The notes beneath the pieces are model-generated. The model was not told the DNA's origin. It saw only the letters and a program-made list of their open reading frames with translations, and ran no database searches. From Cephalotrichum gorgonifer (Eukaryota > Ascomycota > Sordariomycetes > Microascales > Microascaceae), in the NCBI GenBank assembly GCA_900312665.1, contig ONZQ02000010.1, forward strand, positions 1,386,278 through 1,450,277: 64,000 nucleotides of DNA, in the 5' to 3' direction. How positions within the stretch are numbered: the stretch's first letter is position 1; each line of letters starts with the position of its first letter. Shown one piece after another: positions 1 to 11,631 of the stretch. The position numbers and the translations under genes were made by a program.

Positions 1-143
1 GGGCGATGATAATCAGCAACAGCAGTCTCATAGAGTGCAAGCGACCATTCCCACTTACGGTTCTTTTCGTGGCGACGAAGATGACAGGCCCTTACGTAGG
101 TGTTGGGACAGTACTGGCAGCTGTAGAGTCTTTGGGTACCCAT
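1..143 (-). CDS. C2H2 zinc-finger protein, first exon only (cut by window edge)
   Basis: Reading leftward from an ATG at 143, the first exon (143-59) encodes MGTQ followed by a C2H2 finger: Cys-x2-Cys at residues 9 and 12, twelve residues, then a His at 25, with sequence HEKN after it. The exon stops in phase 1 at a perfect donor (GTAAGT at 58-53), so the second zinc His is expected from the next exon, outside the window. Bases 1-58 would then be intron. C2H2 fingers of this type usually bind DNA in the nucleus. Only 28 codons are visible, so the family cannot be named and there is no length to compare. The gene is divergent from the carotenoid oxygenase, sharing about 0.6 kb upstream DNA. 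Confidence 0.55.
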   Translation of the reverse strand, partial: MGTQRLYSCQYCPNTYVRACHLRRHEKNRKWEWSLALYETAVADYHR

Positions 144-770
144 TACGATGATGCAGCAGCGACGAGCGACGATTGAGTCCTGGTGGTAGTGATGTGGTTG
201 TGTTCTCTCGAATCTTACCTCGGTTAGCGTGGCTCCATCCGTGGACTGGGCGGGGGGGCTAACGTCATGATTTTGTGGGTTAAACATCGGCTCCATATGA
301 TTGGGTTCATCTTGCCGAGATATTTACGATAAACCGGGCGATGCCAGCTCAGCTCTGTGAGGGGGTGGGGTTTGTCCGGGATAGCGGAGTGAACGCGTGC
401 CCCAGACTTCTCCGCAGCGCACCGTTGATCGCTAGTCCTTTTAAGGTTAGCCTAGATATACCGAGGGGATGGTGAGGAGGTGGGATTTGTCCGGTCCACT
501 GTCCTCTGAGCCCAGGGCAGCAAATCCTCTCGTGATTCGTACCACCTGAACACCATTTCGAAAATATTCCACGGCTTTCATGTCGGCATTTCAAGGGAGG
601 AGCCTCGCAGCAAGGGACATGGGCAAAATAGCCCTCGTGTTGGTTCGCCAGGCAGAATATCTATATAAGAGTCATGGCATGATGGCCACGCAATGATGAA
701 TGATTAGGCAGGATATCAGCATCTTCCTGTAATACATCGTCCCCATTATCCCAAGTCTTTGCAGTCCGAA
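144..770. other. Divergent intergenic region
   Basis: This lies between the zinc-finger start (-) and the oxygenase start (+). Apart from the TATA box at 661-670 I see no gene or repeat in it; the open frame at 349-594 has no recognisable content. Confidence 0.5.
661..670 (+). promoter_or_regulatory. TATA box of the carotenoid oxygenase gene
   Basis: The sequence CTATATAAGA ends about 100 bases before the ATG at 771. It matches the TATA consensus and sits at a plausible distance for a fungal promoter with a 60-70 base leader. Confidence 0.45.
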
Positions 771-2336
771 ATGACATCCACATCTCAGTATCCCAACCTC
801 ACGACCAAATGGCCCCAGGCCCTGGACCTGGCCGGCTCCAACATGCCGTGTCGTCTGGAAGGGGAGGTGGGCGACCTTATCGTCAAGGGAGAGATCCCCT
901 CTGCCATTGATGGCACCTTTTATCGGGTCATGTGTGACCCCTTTGTTCCTCCCGATCCCAATAACGTCGCCATCGATGGCGACGGCAACATTTCGGCGTT
1001 CAGGATCCGCAAAGGCCGCGTCGATATGAAGGTGAAATACATCGAGACCGAACGCTACAAGCTCGAGAGGCGCGCCGGCAAGGCCCTCTTCGGCCTGTAT
1101 CGGAACCCGTTCACGCATCACCCGTGCGTCCGCGCCGCCGTCGACTCGACGGCTAACACGAATCTCGTCTACTGGGCGGGCCACCTGCTGGCCTTGAAGG
1201 AGGTCGCGCTGCCATACGCCGTCGACCCTGACACCCTCGAGACCAAGGGTTATGACCCCTTTGGTCAAGTCAAGGCCAAGACCTTTAGCGCCCACCCCAA
1301 AGTCGACCCTTACACCAATGAGCTCGTCGTGTTCGGATACGAAGCTAAGGGCCTGGCAACCACGGACATCGTCATCTATGCCGTTGATCAGGATGGCAAG
1401 GTGCATGATGAGCAGTGGATCAAGTCTCCCTGGTGCGCCTTCATCCATGATTGTGTCATCACGCCAAGTTGGATCGTGCTGGTTCTTTGGCCGTTTGAAG
1501 CCAATATTGCACGGATGAAGGCAGGCAAGCATCACTGGGCTTGGGACTACAATCTTCCCGTTACCTTCATCGCCGTTCCTAGACGAGCTACGACATCTCT
1601 CCCGTCCGGATGGAAACCCGGCGAGTACAGGGTGTACTCGTGGAGGAACTGCATGCCAATCCATACCGCGGGTGCCTGGGAGACCGACGACGGCAAGCTC
1701 TACTTCGAGTCCTCCCGCGTGCACGACAATGCGTTCCCCTTCTTCCCACCTGACGACGGCAGGATGCCCGCCAAGGACGCAAAGGCCGACTTCGTCCGGT
1801 GGGAGATCGACCTCACCCAGCCCAGCGGTACCAAGATCCCAGACCCTCTCGTCGTCCTCGACGTGCCCTCTGAGTTCCCGCGCATCGACGAGCGCTTCAT
1901 GACTCACGAGCACGAATTCGTCTTCCTCAATGTCTTCATCCCAGACAAGTCAGACGGGAGTGCCAACATTTTCCATGGGCTCAACGGCCTGGCCATGCAC
2001 AGCCACAAGACTGGCGAGACAAAGTGGTTCTACGCCGGCGATGATTCGCTTGTCCAGGAGCCTGTTTTCATCCCTCGTTCCAAGGATGCCGCGGAAGGTG
2101 ATGGGTGGGTCCTGGCTATGGTGGAGCGCCGCGGCGAGGGTCGCAATGACCTTGTGATTCTCGATACTCGAGAATTTGAGCGGCCGATAGCGTTCGTGCA
2201 GCTTCCCATGCATGTCAAGGCGCAAATCCATGGGAATTGGGTTGAGGCGTCTGGGCTGCCGGAGTGGAAGAGTTTGGTTAGGGAGATTCCCGAGGTTAAG
2301 ATCAGTAACAAGGGGGCGCTTGAGCCCCTAGAGTGA
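771..2336 (+). CDS. Carotenoid/stilbene cleavage oxygenase (RPE65 family)
   Basis: Intronless gene for 521 residues, the usual size of the fungal lignostilbene-dioxygenase-like branch of the carotenoid cleavage oxygenase family. The four histidines expected to hold the non-haem iron are at about residues 175 (FSAHPKVD), 226 (FIHDCVIT), 298 (PIHTAGAWE) and 487 (QIHGNWV). The N-terminal GTFYRVMCDP segment and a C-terminal MHVKAQIHGNWV are also typical. Such enzymes split a double bond in carotenoids, apocarotenoids or stilbenes with O2; there is no signal peptide, so it should be cytosolic. An in-frame TTG lies four codons upstream, but the first ATG is at 771 and I start there. The substrate cannot be told from sequence; neighbours (zinc-finger protein, esterase) do not form an obvious carotenoid cluster. 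Confidence 0.9.
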   Translation: MTSTSQYPNLTTKWPQALDLAGSNMPCRLEGEVGDLIVKGEIPSAIDGTFYRVMCDPFVPPDPNNVAIDGDGNISAFRIRKGRVDMKVKYIETERYKLERRAGKALFGLYRNPFTHHPCVRAAVDSTANTNLVYWAGHLLALKEVALPYAVDPDTLETKGYDPFGQVKAKTFSAHPKVDPYTNELVVFGYEAKGLATTDIVIYAVDQDGKVHDEQWIKSPWCAFIHDCVITPSWIVLVLWPFEANIARMKAGKHHWAWDYNLPVTFIAVPRRATTSLPSGWKPGEYRVYSWRNCMPIHTAGAWETDDGKLYFESSRVHDNAFPFFPPDDGRMPAKDAKADFVRWEIDLTQPSGTKIPDPLVVLDVPSEFPRIDERFMTHEHEFVFLNVFIPDKSDGSANIFHGLNGLAMHSHKTGETKWFYAGDDSLVQEPVFIPRSKDAAEGDGWVLAMVERRGEGRNDLVILDTREFERPIAFVQLPMHVKAQIHGNWVEASGLPEWKSLVREIPEVKISNKGALEPLE

Positions 2337-2681
2337 AAATTCTCTGAGGATGGTTCTTTGATATTCAGGAAGGAGATTGTGGCTGACGCACATTGTCGAG
2401 AACATACCTGCCTAGGTTGTTGCCTTATATATGCGAGGCTCCTCGTTATCCTGAGTAGCAAGTACTATGGCGGTCTCAAAATAAAGCGAGATATCACTGA
2501 GGCATCCCCTCACTCTTTGTCTCAAGACGACCGATCTCGCGTTCTTGTAGTCGGTCTTAATCGAGCATATAATCTTAGCCCATGAGATATATTAAATCCT
2601 AGGACATGGATAGACCCATGTCATGATTTCCTTCCTATCTATATCCTTAGTTCAATACCCGAGATATCCTGACCTATTAAC
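2337..2681. other. Convergent 3' intergenic region
   Basis: Tail-to-tail spacer between the oxygenase and the carboxylesterase. No gene, repeat or clear terminator is seen. Confidence 0.5.
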
Positions 2682-4632
2682 CTAGAGATCCACTTGTGCC
2701 CACCAGTCGCACCGAGTCTTGTTAACCCTATTAACTGCCACGTAGCTCTTAGTTTCTGTCATGTTAACCAGTAAGCCCTGAGATCCCCATTTCGGGAACT
2801 CGGAGCCGTCTCCTATTTCCGGCTTTCCTGTTCGAGTGAACGAAACAATCGCGTTCTGCCAGAAATCCTTGGTTTGCGCGAATGGTACAGGAGCCCCAGG
2901 GAAGTCGAAGGTGTAGGCAAGGTCCTGTGTATGGAAACCCGGCGAGAGGCCGAACTCGCCTTGAGTAGGAAAAGGTATTAGCAAGTTGTGACGCCTTGTA
3001 TGATCCACTTTAGAACAAGGAAGAAAGAATGGGAGTCCATACCAGCGTAGGCCTGTCCGTCTGAGGCATCCCCAATCTCAACAAAATTGCAGTCGAAGAA
3101 AGCCTCTCCCCACAGCGACATTTGGCGCGTGGCCTGGCTAGTATAACCCCACGAGCCGTCGAATTCCGGGAGGTAAAGTTCCTCTGCTAGATACTCGATA
3201 GTCTCTTCGGTAAGACCCGGGATAGTCAGATTGATCCACTCTCGGAATTCCTCTTCCATTTCGACGGACGGGTCAAAGAAGTAGCCACGCTCAAATGAAG
3301 TATGGGTAGTCAGAATCTCCACAGACTTGTTGAATCGACCCTCTCGTAACATCTTCATGGGCCTTTCCGGGATGTACTTCTTATCGATGACCGGGCCGAA
3401 TAGGTATGTGTTCGCCGGAGCGGTGCGGATTAGTTCGGCATTGACCGCGACGAGGGTCTTCTCGTCGATCTGGCGGGCCTCTTGCAAGCTGCTCACATTG
3501 AGCATGGAGAGGAACTTCTCGAGGGTACTCTCAACAGGGACTGATGTTGGCTCAATGAATGGACTCTGTGGGATAATCTGCGAAAACGGAGTAGGGGAAC
3601 GGGAGGTGTCCCCTCCATATGCCATCGTGTGCAGCAGAGTCGAGCCAGCCCCTGCCGACTCACCCATAACAGTGACGCGGTTCTTGTCGCCGCCGAAAAG
3701 ATGGATGTACTGTTGGATCCACTCGAGAGCCAAGCGCTGGTCGAGCAATCCAGCATTAAGGTCTCCGTCACGTTCGACTTCAAGTCCCGAGAGCCAGCCG
3801 AAGGCGCCAAGGCGGTAGTTCATAGCTACGTAGATCATGCCTTCGGGTCCCTTGTTGCCCTTGGAGAGGAGACCTGTTGGGATGAATTGGGGGCTGGGGA
3901 AGCGCTGTTTGGATCCGAGATCATAGCCGCCGCCATGGATCTTCGTCACGACGAAAGGTAGTAAAGTCAGTAGGGTAGTTGCGAGCAAATATTTGAGAGT
4001 AAAATGTTGATAACAGGGGCGTGGGGGCATGCAAGAACATACCCAGACCAACACAGGAGCAAGCTTCTTCTTCCCTCTCGATGCTGCCTTCAGCATCCTT
4101 TTCGGCACCCGGACGTCCAGGAATAGGCAGTCTTCAGAGACGCCACCCGGTCCCTCATTATAATCTTTAGCGGTGATATTAGTGGTGTAAAAATCCGCCA
4201 CCCACTCGTCCATGTCAAACTGGCGGCTTGGATCCGCCCATTTTGAAGCCACTGCGCCGCCCAAAGCCTGCCATCGGGGCATGCCCTGAGGACACGTCCG
4301 GGGGTGGTGCCCCACCTGGATCGAAGAGCGATCAACCTCGGGCGACTGAGGCGCACGGAAGCGAAGATCGCCGGTGGGAGGTTTGGCATAGCGAATATCT
4401 TGGAAGGTATACGCATGGGTGGTTGGGTCATACTCCCGTGCCCGATGTAGTTCCTTGGCCCGCGTTAGGCGAGGGTTATTTGAAGATTTGAAGAAGGGAA
4501 TGTAGATGTAGAAGGGCATATACATACATAACCTAAGTCGACTATAGGGAGATTTCCCTCGCGTGATTTACCAGACGGGCTACCAGATGCCTTCCAGGCC
4601 ATCGCCAAGCATAGTGCGGTTATGGCCCTCAT
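2682..4632 (-). CDS. Secreted type-B carboxylesterase/lipase
   Basis: Four exons: 4632-4528, 4453-4043, 3940-3043 and 2959-2682, giving 563 residues, normal for this family. Introns are 74, 102 and 83 bp with GT...AG ends. Exon 1 gives a signal-peptide-like start (MRAITALCLAMAWKASG) and the family hallmark VDLGY. Later come SEDCLFLDVRVP, the oxyanion loop IHGGGYDLG at about residue 173, and the nucleophile elbow GESAGAG with Ser267; the catalytic His is probably in GFHTQDLAYTF of the last exon. It should hydrolyse carboxylic esters outside the cell. The middle intron is 102 bp and open, so a long unspliced frame runs through it, but splicing restores VLVW-IHGGG, the conserved junction. A further in-frame ATG at 4719 is less likely because it would bury the signal peptide. 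Its natural substrate is unknown. Confidence 0.88.
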
Positions 4633-7538
4633 CCTGCCTTTCAAAGTGGTGAGAGAACTTGGGTTTCCGATCCTTTTCGTCGTGTCAATTATGAAATTCC
4701 CGGGTGTATTTAATCCCATTCTCGTCGCCAGATCAGCAGCAGAGATATGCCGGGCATCAATCAGCTTCTTATCTACCTTCGGTGAACTCGGAGAGTGAGC
4801 GAGACGTCAGGGGTTATCACCAATACCAAAACAAGCTCCTTCGCCATGACCTATTAGAGATCCCCGCGTTTGCCACGCTAGCCAAGCCGCGCTTTGCCTA
4901 ACCGATCCTTGTGGATCAGAACTAGTTGCGGGGTTCCCCAGGCTAGTGGAACGAAACAGATAGGAAAATGATGGACCTGATCGGCACGAGGGAGATTAGT
5001 GTAATCTTGACGGCTTTCTTGTATCCCTGTCCCTGCTTAGCGGTGTCGCTATAGCCGATAGCCTTGGATGTCCTGCTAGCTCAGGCACTTCAATCACTCC
5101 GATCCGAGAATTCCGATATCTGAATGTCATGGCCCAAATTCCGACCAAAGTGAACCCCCGATGTAGGTGCTGGAAGAATAGTAAGTCTCGTATCTCGGTT
5201 CCGGACGTTGGGTTACTGGAAGAATACCGATCGATCCCAGCGGCCAGAGGCTCTGTCGAAAGTCGAAAGAACATAGGGACCGTTTATCGAAATTAGCTAT
5301 CATCTCTCAATATTTGTCTCCCCATGACGGGGCCGACTCTCCCATTTGATCTCTTCTATTCCTGTCCGTTAGACTGAAAGGTGTCGGTTCCGTCGGATAT
5401 TCGGCGATCCGGGACGACGTGGTGGAGATTGGTGTGACTTACTCCGAGCGCCCCCTTTCTCTCTCCCTCTCTCACAGAACCGACCCACCTCCATGACTGC
5501 GACCATTTACTCCGAGAACCAGCAATAGGTGGCCCCCGCCGGGCAGCGCAGGAGCGTCAGTTTGGATCACTCGCAATATTCTTCATCCCATCAAGGAAAG
5601 CCTCGCTCACCCCACTTGAACGAGTGAATATGGATCAACGAGGCAGAGACGATGCATCTAGGAACTCACTAGAGCGCCTCGCCACGTATTCGTTTGTACG
5701 CCCAGCTGATATATGGAAGAGCATATGTCTCATTATCTCGACATTCATTTTTAGAAATCATTAACCCCGATTTCGGCTTTAACTGGGGACTGAGACCGCG
5801 ATGGTGCATTTCGATCCCGTCATTGTCGGGGCTGATACGCTCACTCTCCCACTGGCCCTCCGCCGTCGAGTATTCCTGGTAGTGCTTGATATCTAATAGC
5901 GTGTTCAGGGTGACATGGACCGGCCATGGCCCAGGACATACCTCGAAGCACATGATCAAGCAAAATCTTCCTAATGGTCTACTCGGAGTATGTTGGTGTC
6001 ACCTGGGCGAGCGAAAGGCTTTTATCCCGGCTTGAAGACGAACACAATAGTCGGCACTACGACTTCAGTGATGTCCCCTATTCCGGAACAGTATGGCATC
6101 GAAACTAGACAACACATCTGGGAAAGGGAAATTTAACGGCCTCGTCTTCCACACGAAGGCCATCCAATTCCGGCCCCAGGAACTAACAGGGATCAAACCG
6201 TCGTAGTCATTCGCGGGAGCAAGTCAGCATGAGACGTAGTGCTAAAGCCCACATGGTCATGAGAAGATCTGGTGGTGGCCCAAGCTGGTGCAACTACAAT
6301 ATGTTCAGGGTCCGGATGTCCGACCGGCGTTTCCATCTGCGTGTATACTTGTTAGAGAGTAGAGGTCGGGATACATACTAAGAATAGTAGTCTGAGTCGG
6401 TCTATGTTCATTCTGTAATGATTGTCTTACGGTGGTCTCCCCCGGGGATTCTCACGGGTTGCGTCACAGTAAATTGTCACAAGCCACAGCACCATGCAAT
6501 CATCGACGGCTCCTAAGGTCACCGAGGGAAATACAGACATCCATCCTACTTCCACGGGAGGAAAGAGAGGAGCGGGCGGGGGAATTGACGCTCGAAGAGT
6601 GTAGAAAAGTACAAAATTTGATGTTGACCAGACAGAAGATCTATAGACTGTCAGAGGCTGTTGGGGTTGGGCAATATTACATGCACGAAGGGTGAGGCAA
6701 AAAGCCTTAGATTAGGAAAAGTGGGGCATGCAGCAGTCCCCACTCCATTTACAGCAATTTTAGTACGCGCTGGGTGCTCTGTAGATGACAGGGCATATGG
6801 TGATGGTGATTGGTTAAAACATCCACAAGAGAATGGACCATGTTCTAACACCGTTCTGACTAACATACCAGCCCCCCAACATGGATGGATAGACATGTAA
6901 TAGGATCCGTGAGAAGGAGATGCCAGTGCTTAGGGGAAGCTGCTGCCCAAACTACGGAAACTTGTCTGTCAAACCTGCGCACACTGAGTGTAAAATGCGC
7001 GGCGAATTCCCGCCCGGGCCGTATTACTTGACGTGCAAGCAAAAATAAGATCGGAAGGAATCAATATGCCGACGGATTCGGGGATGGAGGGTTGTGGGTC
7101 CCCGTCTAATCGGATTTTAAGGATATAAGCCACGAGAGTGGGCCCCTTCAATCGGGGTTAAGGACGACCCACCACCTTTCTGGTGGGTGGGTGCCACAAC
7201 CTTGACAGCAAGGCTTTCCGCGGACTTAATAACGGCCGTATGCACTGGGGATAAGTCCAGCCCATGCATGTGGTATTGCACCTTGTCACTCCAAACTGGA
7301 TTAGCAATCCTGAGAAGTGGCCATCGGAGGAACTAGGAAGAAGGGAAGGGAAATATATAGAGTCACAGGCAAATGTATAAAATAGAACCAGCTCGCTTAT
7401 TCCAGTCACACATCATCGCTACTTCACTACATCTGTTTGCCAGCTTATACATACGTACCCTTCCACGCCATCCAGAACCCTCAACTCACTCAACTCATCA
7501 CCCCGGAACTTAACAACCAAGCTCATCAATCTTCCAAA
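4633..7538. other. Gene-poor region
   Basis: A 2.9 kb stretch between divergent esterase and dehydrogenase genes. Short open frames exist (for example 5669-5959 on the minus strand, 6432-6695 on the plus strand) but none shows a domain, codon bias or splice structure I can support. No tandem or terminal repeats were seen. The last 200 bases are presumably the promoter of the dehydrogenase. Confidence 0.45.
7376..7384 (+). promoter_or_regulatory. TATA-like box of the short-chain dehydrogenase
   Basis: TATAAAATA lies about 155 bases before the ATG at 7539, followed by a pyrimidine-rich leader rich in CTCAACTCA, as is common near fungal transcription starts. Confidence 0.35.
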
Positions 7539-8637
7539 ATGGTCGTGACTTCTATCGCCAGGTTCTTCTACAACCAACTCTTCGTGACTCTCCCCGTCCC
7601 CACAGGCTCCTATGCTGGCCAGACCGTTGTCATAACCGGGAGCAATGTCGGTCTCGGCAAGGAAGCCGCTCGCCACTTCGCCAATCTCGGCGCCAGCACC
7701 ATCATTCTCGCCGTTCGCAGCATCGAGAAGGGCGAGGCGGCCAAGGCCGACATTGAGGCAACCACTCACTGCGGGCCTGGAGCTATCCAGGTGTGGGAGC
7801 TCGACATGTCCAGCTATGCCAGTGTCAAGGCCTTCGCAGCGCGTGTCGAGCGGGAGCTCCCCCGCGTCGACATATTCATCGAGAATGCCGGCATAAATAC
7901 GGCTACCTATGTCAAGGCTGAGGAAAACGAGTCGACTATCACCGTTAATGTCATTTCTACCTTCTTACTCGCGGCCCTTGTTCTACCCAAGCTTAAGGAG
8001 ACAGCGGCCAAGTACAAAATCAGGCCTGTACTTTCGATCGTGGGCTCCGAAGTCCACGGAGTGGCGAGCTTCCCCGAGAGGAAAAGGCCCGAGGGGAAGA
8101 TCTTCGAAGCGCTAAATGATGAGGCTGGCTGGGACAAGATGAAAGGCGATAGATACCCCGTCTCCAAGCTCCTCGTCATGCTCGCTGTCCAGGCTATCGG
8201 AGAGCGATATCCTGTTGACTCCTTCCCTGTCACAATCAACTGTGTCAACCCCGGACTCTGCGTCTCGTAAGTTCTCCGGTTTCCTTCCCTTGTACATTCC
8301 CTTTTGTTCTAGTCAAACTTCGAGAGAGAGTCACATCAAGGAAACTGCTAACAGGGGGGAAACCCGTCCCAGAAGCTTGTCACGCAACCGAGCCCCCGGG
8401 TCTTACGACTTCCAGGCTAGCCGCCTCGCCCGAACCACGGAGCACGGTAGCCGCGCCGTCGTGGACGGCGGATCCCAGGGTCCTGACTCACACGGAAGAT
8501 ATGTCTCGAACTGCCTCGTGGCGCCATCCGAGGGTCTAGCGGCGGGAAAGGAGCGCAAGGTGCTACAGGATAGGGTGTGGAAGGAGCTGATGGAGAAGCT
8601 GGAGTCGATTCAACCCGGGGTGGCCAGCAACTTCTGA
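7539..8637 (+). CDS. Short-chain dehydrogenase/reductase (retinol-dehydrogenase-like)
   Basis: Two exons, 7539-8266 and 8376-8637, give 329 residues. The Rossmann dinucleotide motif TGSNVGLG is at residues 33-40, the structural NAG at about 116-118, and the catalytic pair Tyr206 and Lys210 in RYPVSK. Family members reduce or oxidise carbonyl/hydroxyl groups with NAD(P)(H); a TGxxxGxG motif with this spacing is typical of the classical SDRs. The C-terminal part (ARTTEHGSR, SHGRYVSNC, RVWKEL) matches a large fungal clade of WW-oxidoreductase/retinol-dehydrogenase-like proteins. The donor is GTAAGT; I chose the acceptor at 8375 because a CTAAC branch site lies about 20 bases upstream and the join gives GLCVS-LSR, but an acceptor at 8354 also keeps the frame. 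Start is the ATG in a good context (CCAAAATGG). Confidence 0.87.
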
Positions 8638-9536
8638 GTTGATGATTGTGGTGTGACTAGCAGCGGTGATTCGGCCGTGTTGGGGTATTTCCTTGGTACT
8701 TCATCTTTTAAGTGTGCGGGATATCTCAGTTGATATTTGGGCATTGAGCGCGTCAAAAATTGATTTCTGTTTCCAAAGAGATTGCCTGAAGGAGGCTGGG
8801 GTTGAAATGTCCGGTCAAGCCAAGATAAAATGCAAGAAGGTGACAGTGATGTATCGTCTTCCGTTTCTATATGGATGAGGATGATGGGTGGAAGTAACTT
8901 TCTATTGGGGGTGATCTCTAAGTGATGTACTAGACATGCACAAGTCACAAATCGCTGCGAGGGAGGGGCGCCCGGGGAGCGGGGAAGGGCGCTATCATGC
9001 TCTGCTTCTAGGGGTCGTTACGTCCAGCGGGTTGGCGTGGAGTAATTGTCCAGTAGCGGACGACTGCATTCGCCCGAGCATTTGAATGGCGGGGACCGGG
9101 CGAAAGGTGCTTCGTGGAGTTGGGCCGGAGAACAAGGATCGGCTTTGCTGGGTGGTTATGAAACCTCCGTCGCCTGATATCCCAGTGATTGTCAACTAAC
9201 ATTTGTTAACAAGAGGTGGGCTGGGGATAAAGGCTAATATCGGTACACGAGACATGCACCATGATGTATCTCGCTTTACTTTCCCATGTCAATTCATTTT
9301 ATACTTGGCTGGTCAATGGACAGCACTGTGAGTGGCATTTCTGATCACCTTTTTTTGACCTCTATGGTATGAGCTAAGACCAGAAGGCTTTCGCATGCAG
9401 TTGCCTATTTTAGTCCCTCAACCCCATCCAGGCCCCTGAACGCACCAAAAATTCCAGGCGTTTCCTTCTTCTTCCATCACAGTCTTTTATAACTCTCGAC
9501 TAGTAACAATCTCCTGGCCAGGGCGGCGCCCCTCAC
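8638..9536. other. Intergenic region
   Basis: About 0.9 kb between the 3' ends of the dehydrogenase and of the next minus-strand gene. No gene, RNA or repeat is recognised. Confidence 0.45.
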
Positions 9537-10200
9537 CTAACTCTTTTTCGGCAGGTCACAACTCTTCGAGTAAACGTGGCCATCATTCGCCTCATACGAG
9601 ACATCCCCCAGCTTGCCGGAGCCGTCGGCCCGCCCGACGGTATTGTGGACATGCGGCGTGTATAGGACGGCGGCCGTCCTGGCTGCGACGCCCGTAAATT
9701 CTTCTCTAGTATCTTCCCTGGTCTCTCCGTACCTGGTCGGAAGCTGGTTGGCCAAGCTGACGTGCCAGAGGGGAAGCTCGGTCCCCGAATCATTGAAGAT
9801 CCGGACGCCGGACTTCTCCTCAAGCGTCTTGTACACGTAAGGGTGGTGGCCGTAGTGTGTCCTTGCAGAGAGGGACCTGTTCTCGTCCGTGTCGTTCACC
9901 TTCGTGTTCCTAACACACGATGAGTTTTTTTTTTGGTTATAGTGAAGAAGGGGTTCTTAACTCGGCCCACGCTGTCCTTATGTTCTGGCCCCAGGGAAAG
10001 CACGAAGGGCAGCGTAACGCAGTCCTCCACGGTCCCGAGCTGCTCGTATTCCTTAGGAATCGCGTCCGGCTTAAGATCCGGCGGAGTGTGTACGGAATGC
10101 CTAGCCATGCGCGGTTCCTCTAGCACAGGGACGTACACTTCGTCTGCGGGCGCCTTGTCGTAATCCGTGTGGGCCCGGAAGACGTCGGCTGTAATTGGGA
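9537..10200 (-). CDS. Hypothetical protein, two or more exons
   Basis: I do not recognise this gene. Two adjoining minus-strand frames join across a 62-bp intron (9900-9961, donor GTTAAG, acceptor CGAAG) to give about 190 residues running to a stop at 9537. The protein is charged and soluble, without Cys pairs or membrane segments. Composition (many Thr, Asp, Glu, His and Pro), and an even use of GC-ending codons, suggest real coding sequence. There is no ATG at the head of the open frame; the likely acceptor TACAG at about 10190 suggests a 5' exon further upstream, which I cannot place. It could be the tail of the decayed NLR upstream, but I see no ankyrin or other repeat linking the two. 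The 5' boundary is therefore approximate. Confidence 0.35.
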
Positions 10201-10234
10201 TATGGGCCAAACATGATCATGATCCAAATACTAT

Positions 10235-11631
10235 CTATCCTTGCTCCAGCTGACGTAACGAGACAACGTGGGTTGGCTTGCATAGGTTGCAATCTATCCC
10301 ATCGTCGTCCTGGGGCTGTTCTTTGCCCTCGTCGTCCTGGTGGCGCCGGCATAGTAGTAAGTGGCAGTCTGGGTCAACTCGGCCAGCATCGAGAAGTTCC
10401 TCTAGGACAAGATGGTGATTTTCCTTGTCAATATCCACGAATGGTAGCGATATGCCTTCAACCCTTGATCTAGCCTTCGAATTGTTTGGGAGGCGCATAG
10501 ATAGCATGGCATAGTAAATCATCCAGACGGTGGCGGACCAAGTTTTGCCGCCACGACGCTCGTATCTTCGGATAAACAACTTCTGTTCCGGAGAGTGACC
10601 AAGCCGCAATAGGGTCCGGACCGCCGTCCAGCGGCCCGCGGCTGCAGCGGAGAGGAGCAGTGATAAGCTACCGAGGCTACTGCCGTCCTCGCTACTGTCG
10701 TCGTTACCTCGGCGTCCCCCATGAGCAGTCCCTCTCTATCAACCAATAACGCGAGCGGATCCTTTGACACGAACATAGCCCAGTGATTAACCGACATCGT
10801 CGATGATTTCAATATGAGGCTCCCAGCAAGATTCTGCCATGACGCGAGGAAACGGCCATGGGACCTCGTGTGATGGTCAAGGACACGTCGGAATGTAGTT
10901 AAAAGATCGTTTGAGATCGTAACCCCCGGCATGTAGGCAGCACTCAATATCAATGAAAAGGTGTCTGTGATAACGAAGGTATCTGTCGGAGCAAACCAGA
11001 GCTCTGCTATTTGCAGTCGATTCCCCAGGTCGCCATTGGCGATTGATGGAAACTGGCGATCCACATCCTCGATTGCGTCCCGCATTTCAGAGCTATTTTG
11101 GATGAAATCACGCACGGTGCGGTGGTAAACCTGGACCATACGGCTGAAGTAGATTTGGACTTGCGGTTCTGTGGGGATTGTGATCGTGTAACTCAGGGTG
11201 GAATGAAGTAAGCCGCGTGTTAGATCGTCGAGCCGGTAATCGGCATTGTCCAGTCGCTTTCTGATTTCAACCTCGTCATACTCATGGGGATAACCGGATG
11301 AGGCAGGATAGTTCGGATCGTCCCACTCGTCTAGCCATGAGAAGCACATTGCATTAGGCGGGTAGGGGCACTGGGTCACAAAGCGCAAAAGCTTCAAAGC
11401 TAATTGCCGATCCGAGTCCAGAAGTGATCCGATAATGTTTTTGTACAGCTTTGACAGGCTCCTCGGCATGTCCCTCAACTTCTCGTCCAACATGTCTTTC
11501 AGCCTATCCTCCAGCGACAGAAACGAGCGGGAATGAGCCGCTCGTGGCACACCTTGCATCATAACGGAAGGCCAATGAGCATGACTGCAGGTAGCCGCTG
11601 TGTCTGCTTCATTGGCGCCGGGCCGCTGCAC
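10235..11631 (-). pseudogene. Decayed NACHT-type NLR remnant
   Basis: The frame from about 11540 to 10700 encodes the segment that follows the NACHT ATPase domain in fungal NLRs: DMPRSLSKLYKNIIGSLL, then ALKLLRFV and VYHRTVRDFIQ. The P-loop and the rest of the NACHT domain are absent upstream, where the sequence (to 11631) is unlike NLRs and opens with no ATG. Near 10690-10760 the reading shifts: a different frame carries an ankyrin-like segment (LLSAAAAGRWTAVRTLLRLG) that should follow. Loss of the 5' half plus an apparent frameshift makes a functional gene unlikely. Intact relatives act in non-self recognition and programmed cell death; compare the intact NLR at 57844-61992. An undetected intron instead of the frameshift remains possible. 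Confidence 0.6.

Noticed and set aside
672..1913. 413-residue open frame antisense to the carotenoid oxygenase
   Set aside because: It is a GC-rich shadow of the real gene; no domain, and its start region overlaps the oxygenase promoter.
5669..5959. 96-residue minus-strand frame in the gene-poor region
   Set aside because: No domain, signal peptide, splice partner or codon bias; could be a short orphan gene but cannot be supported.
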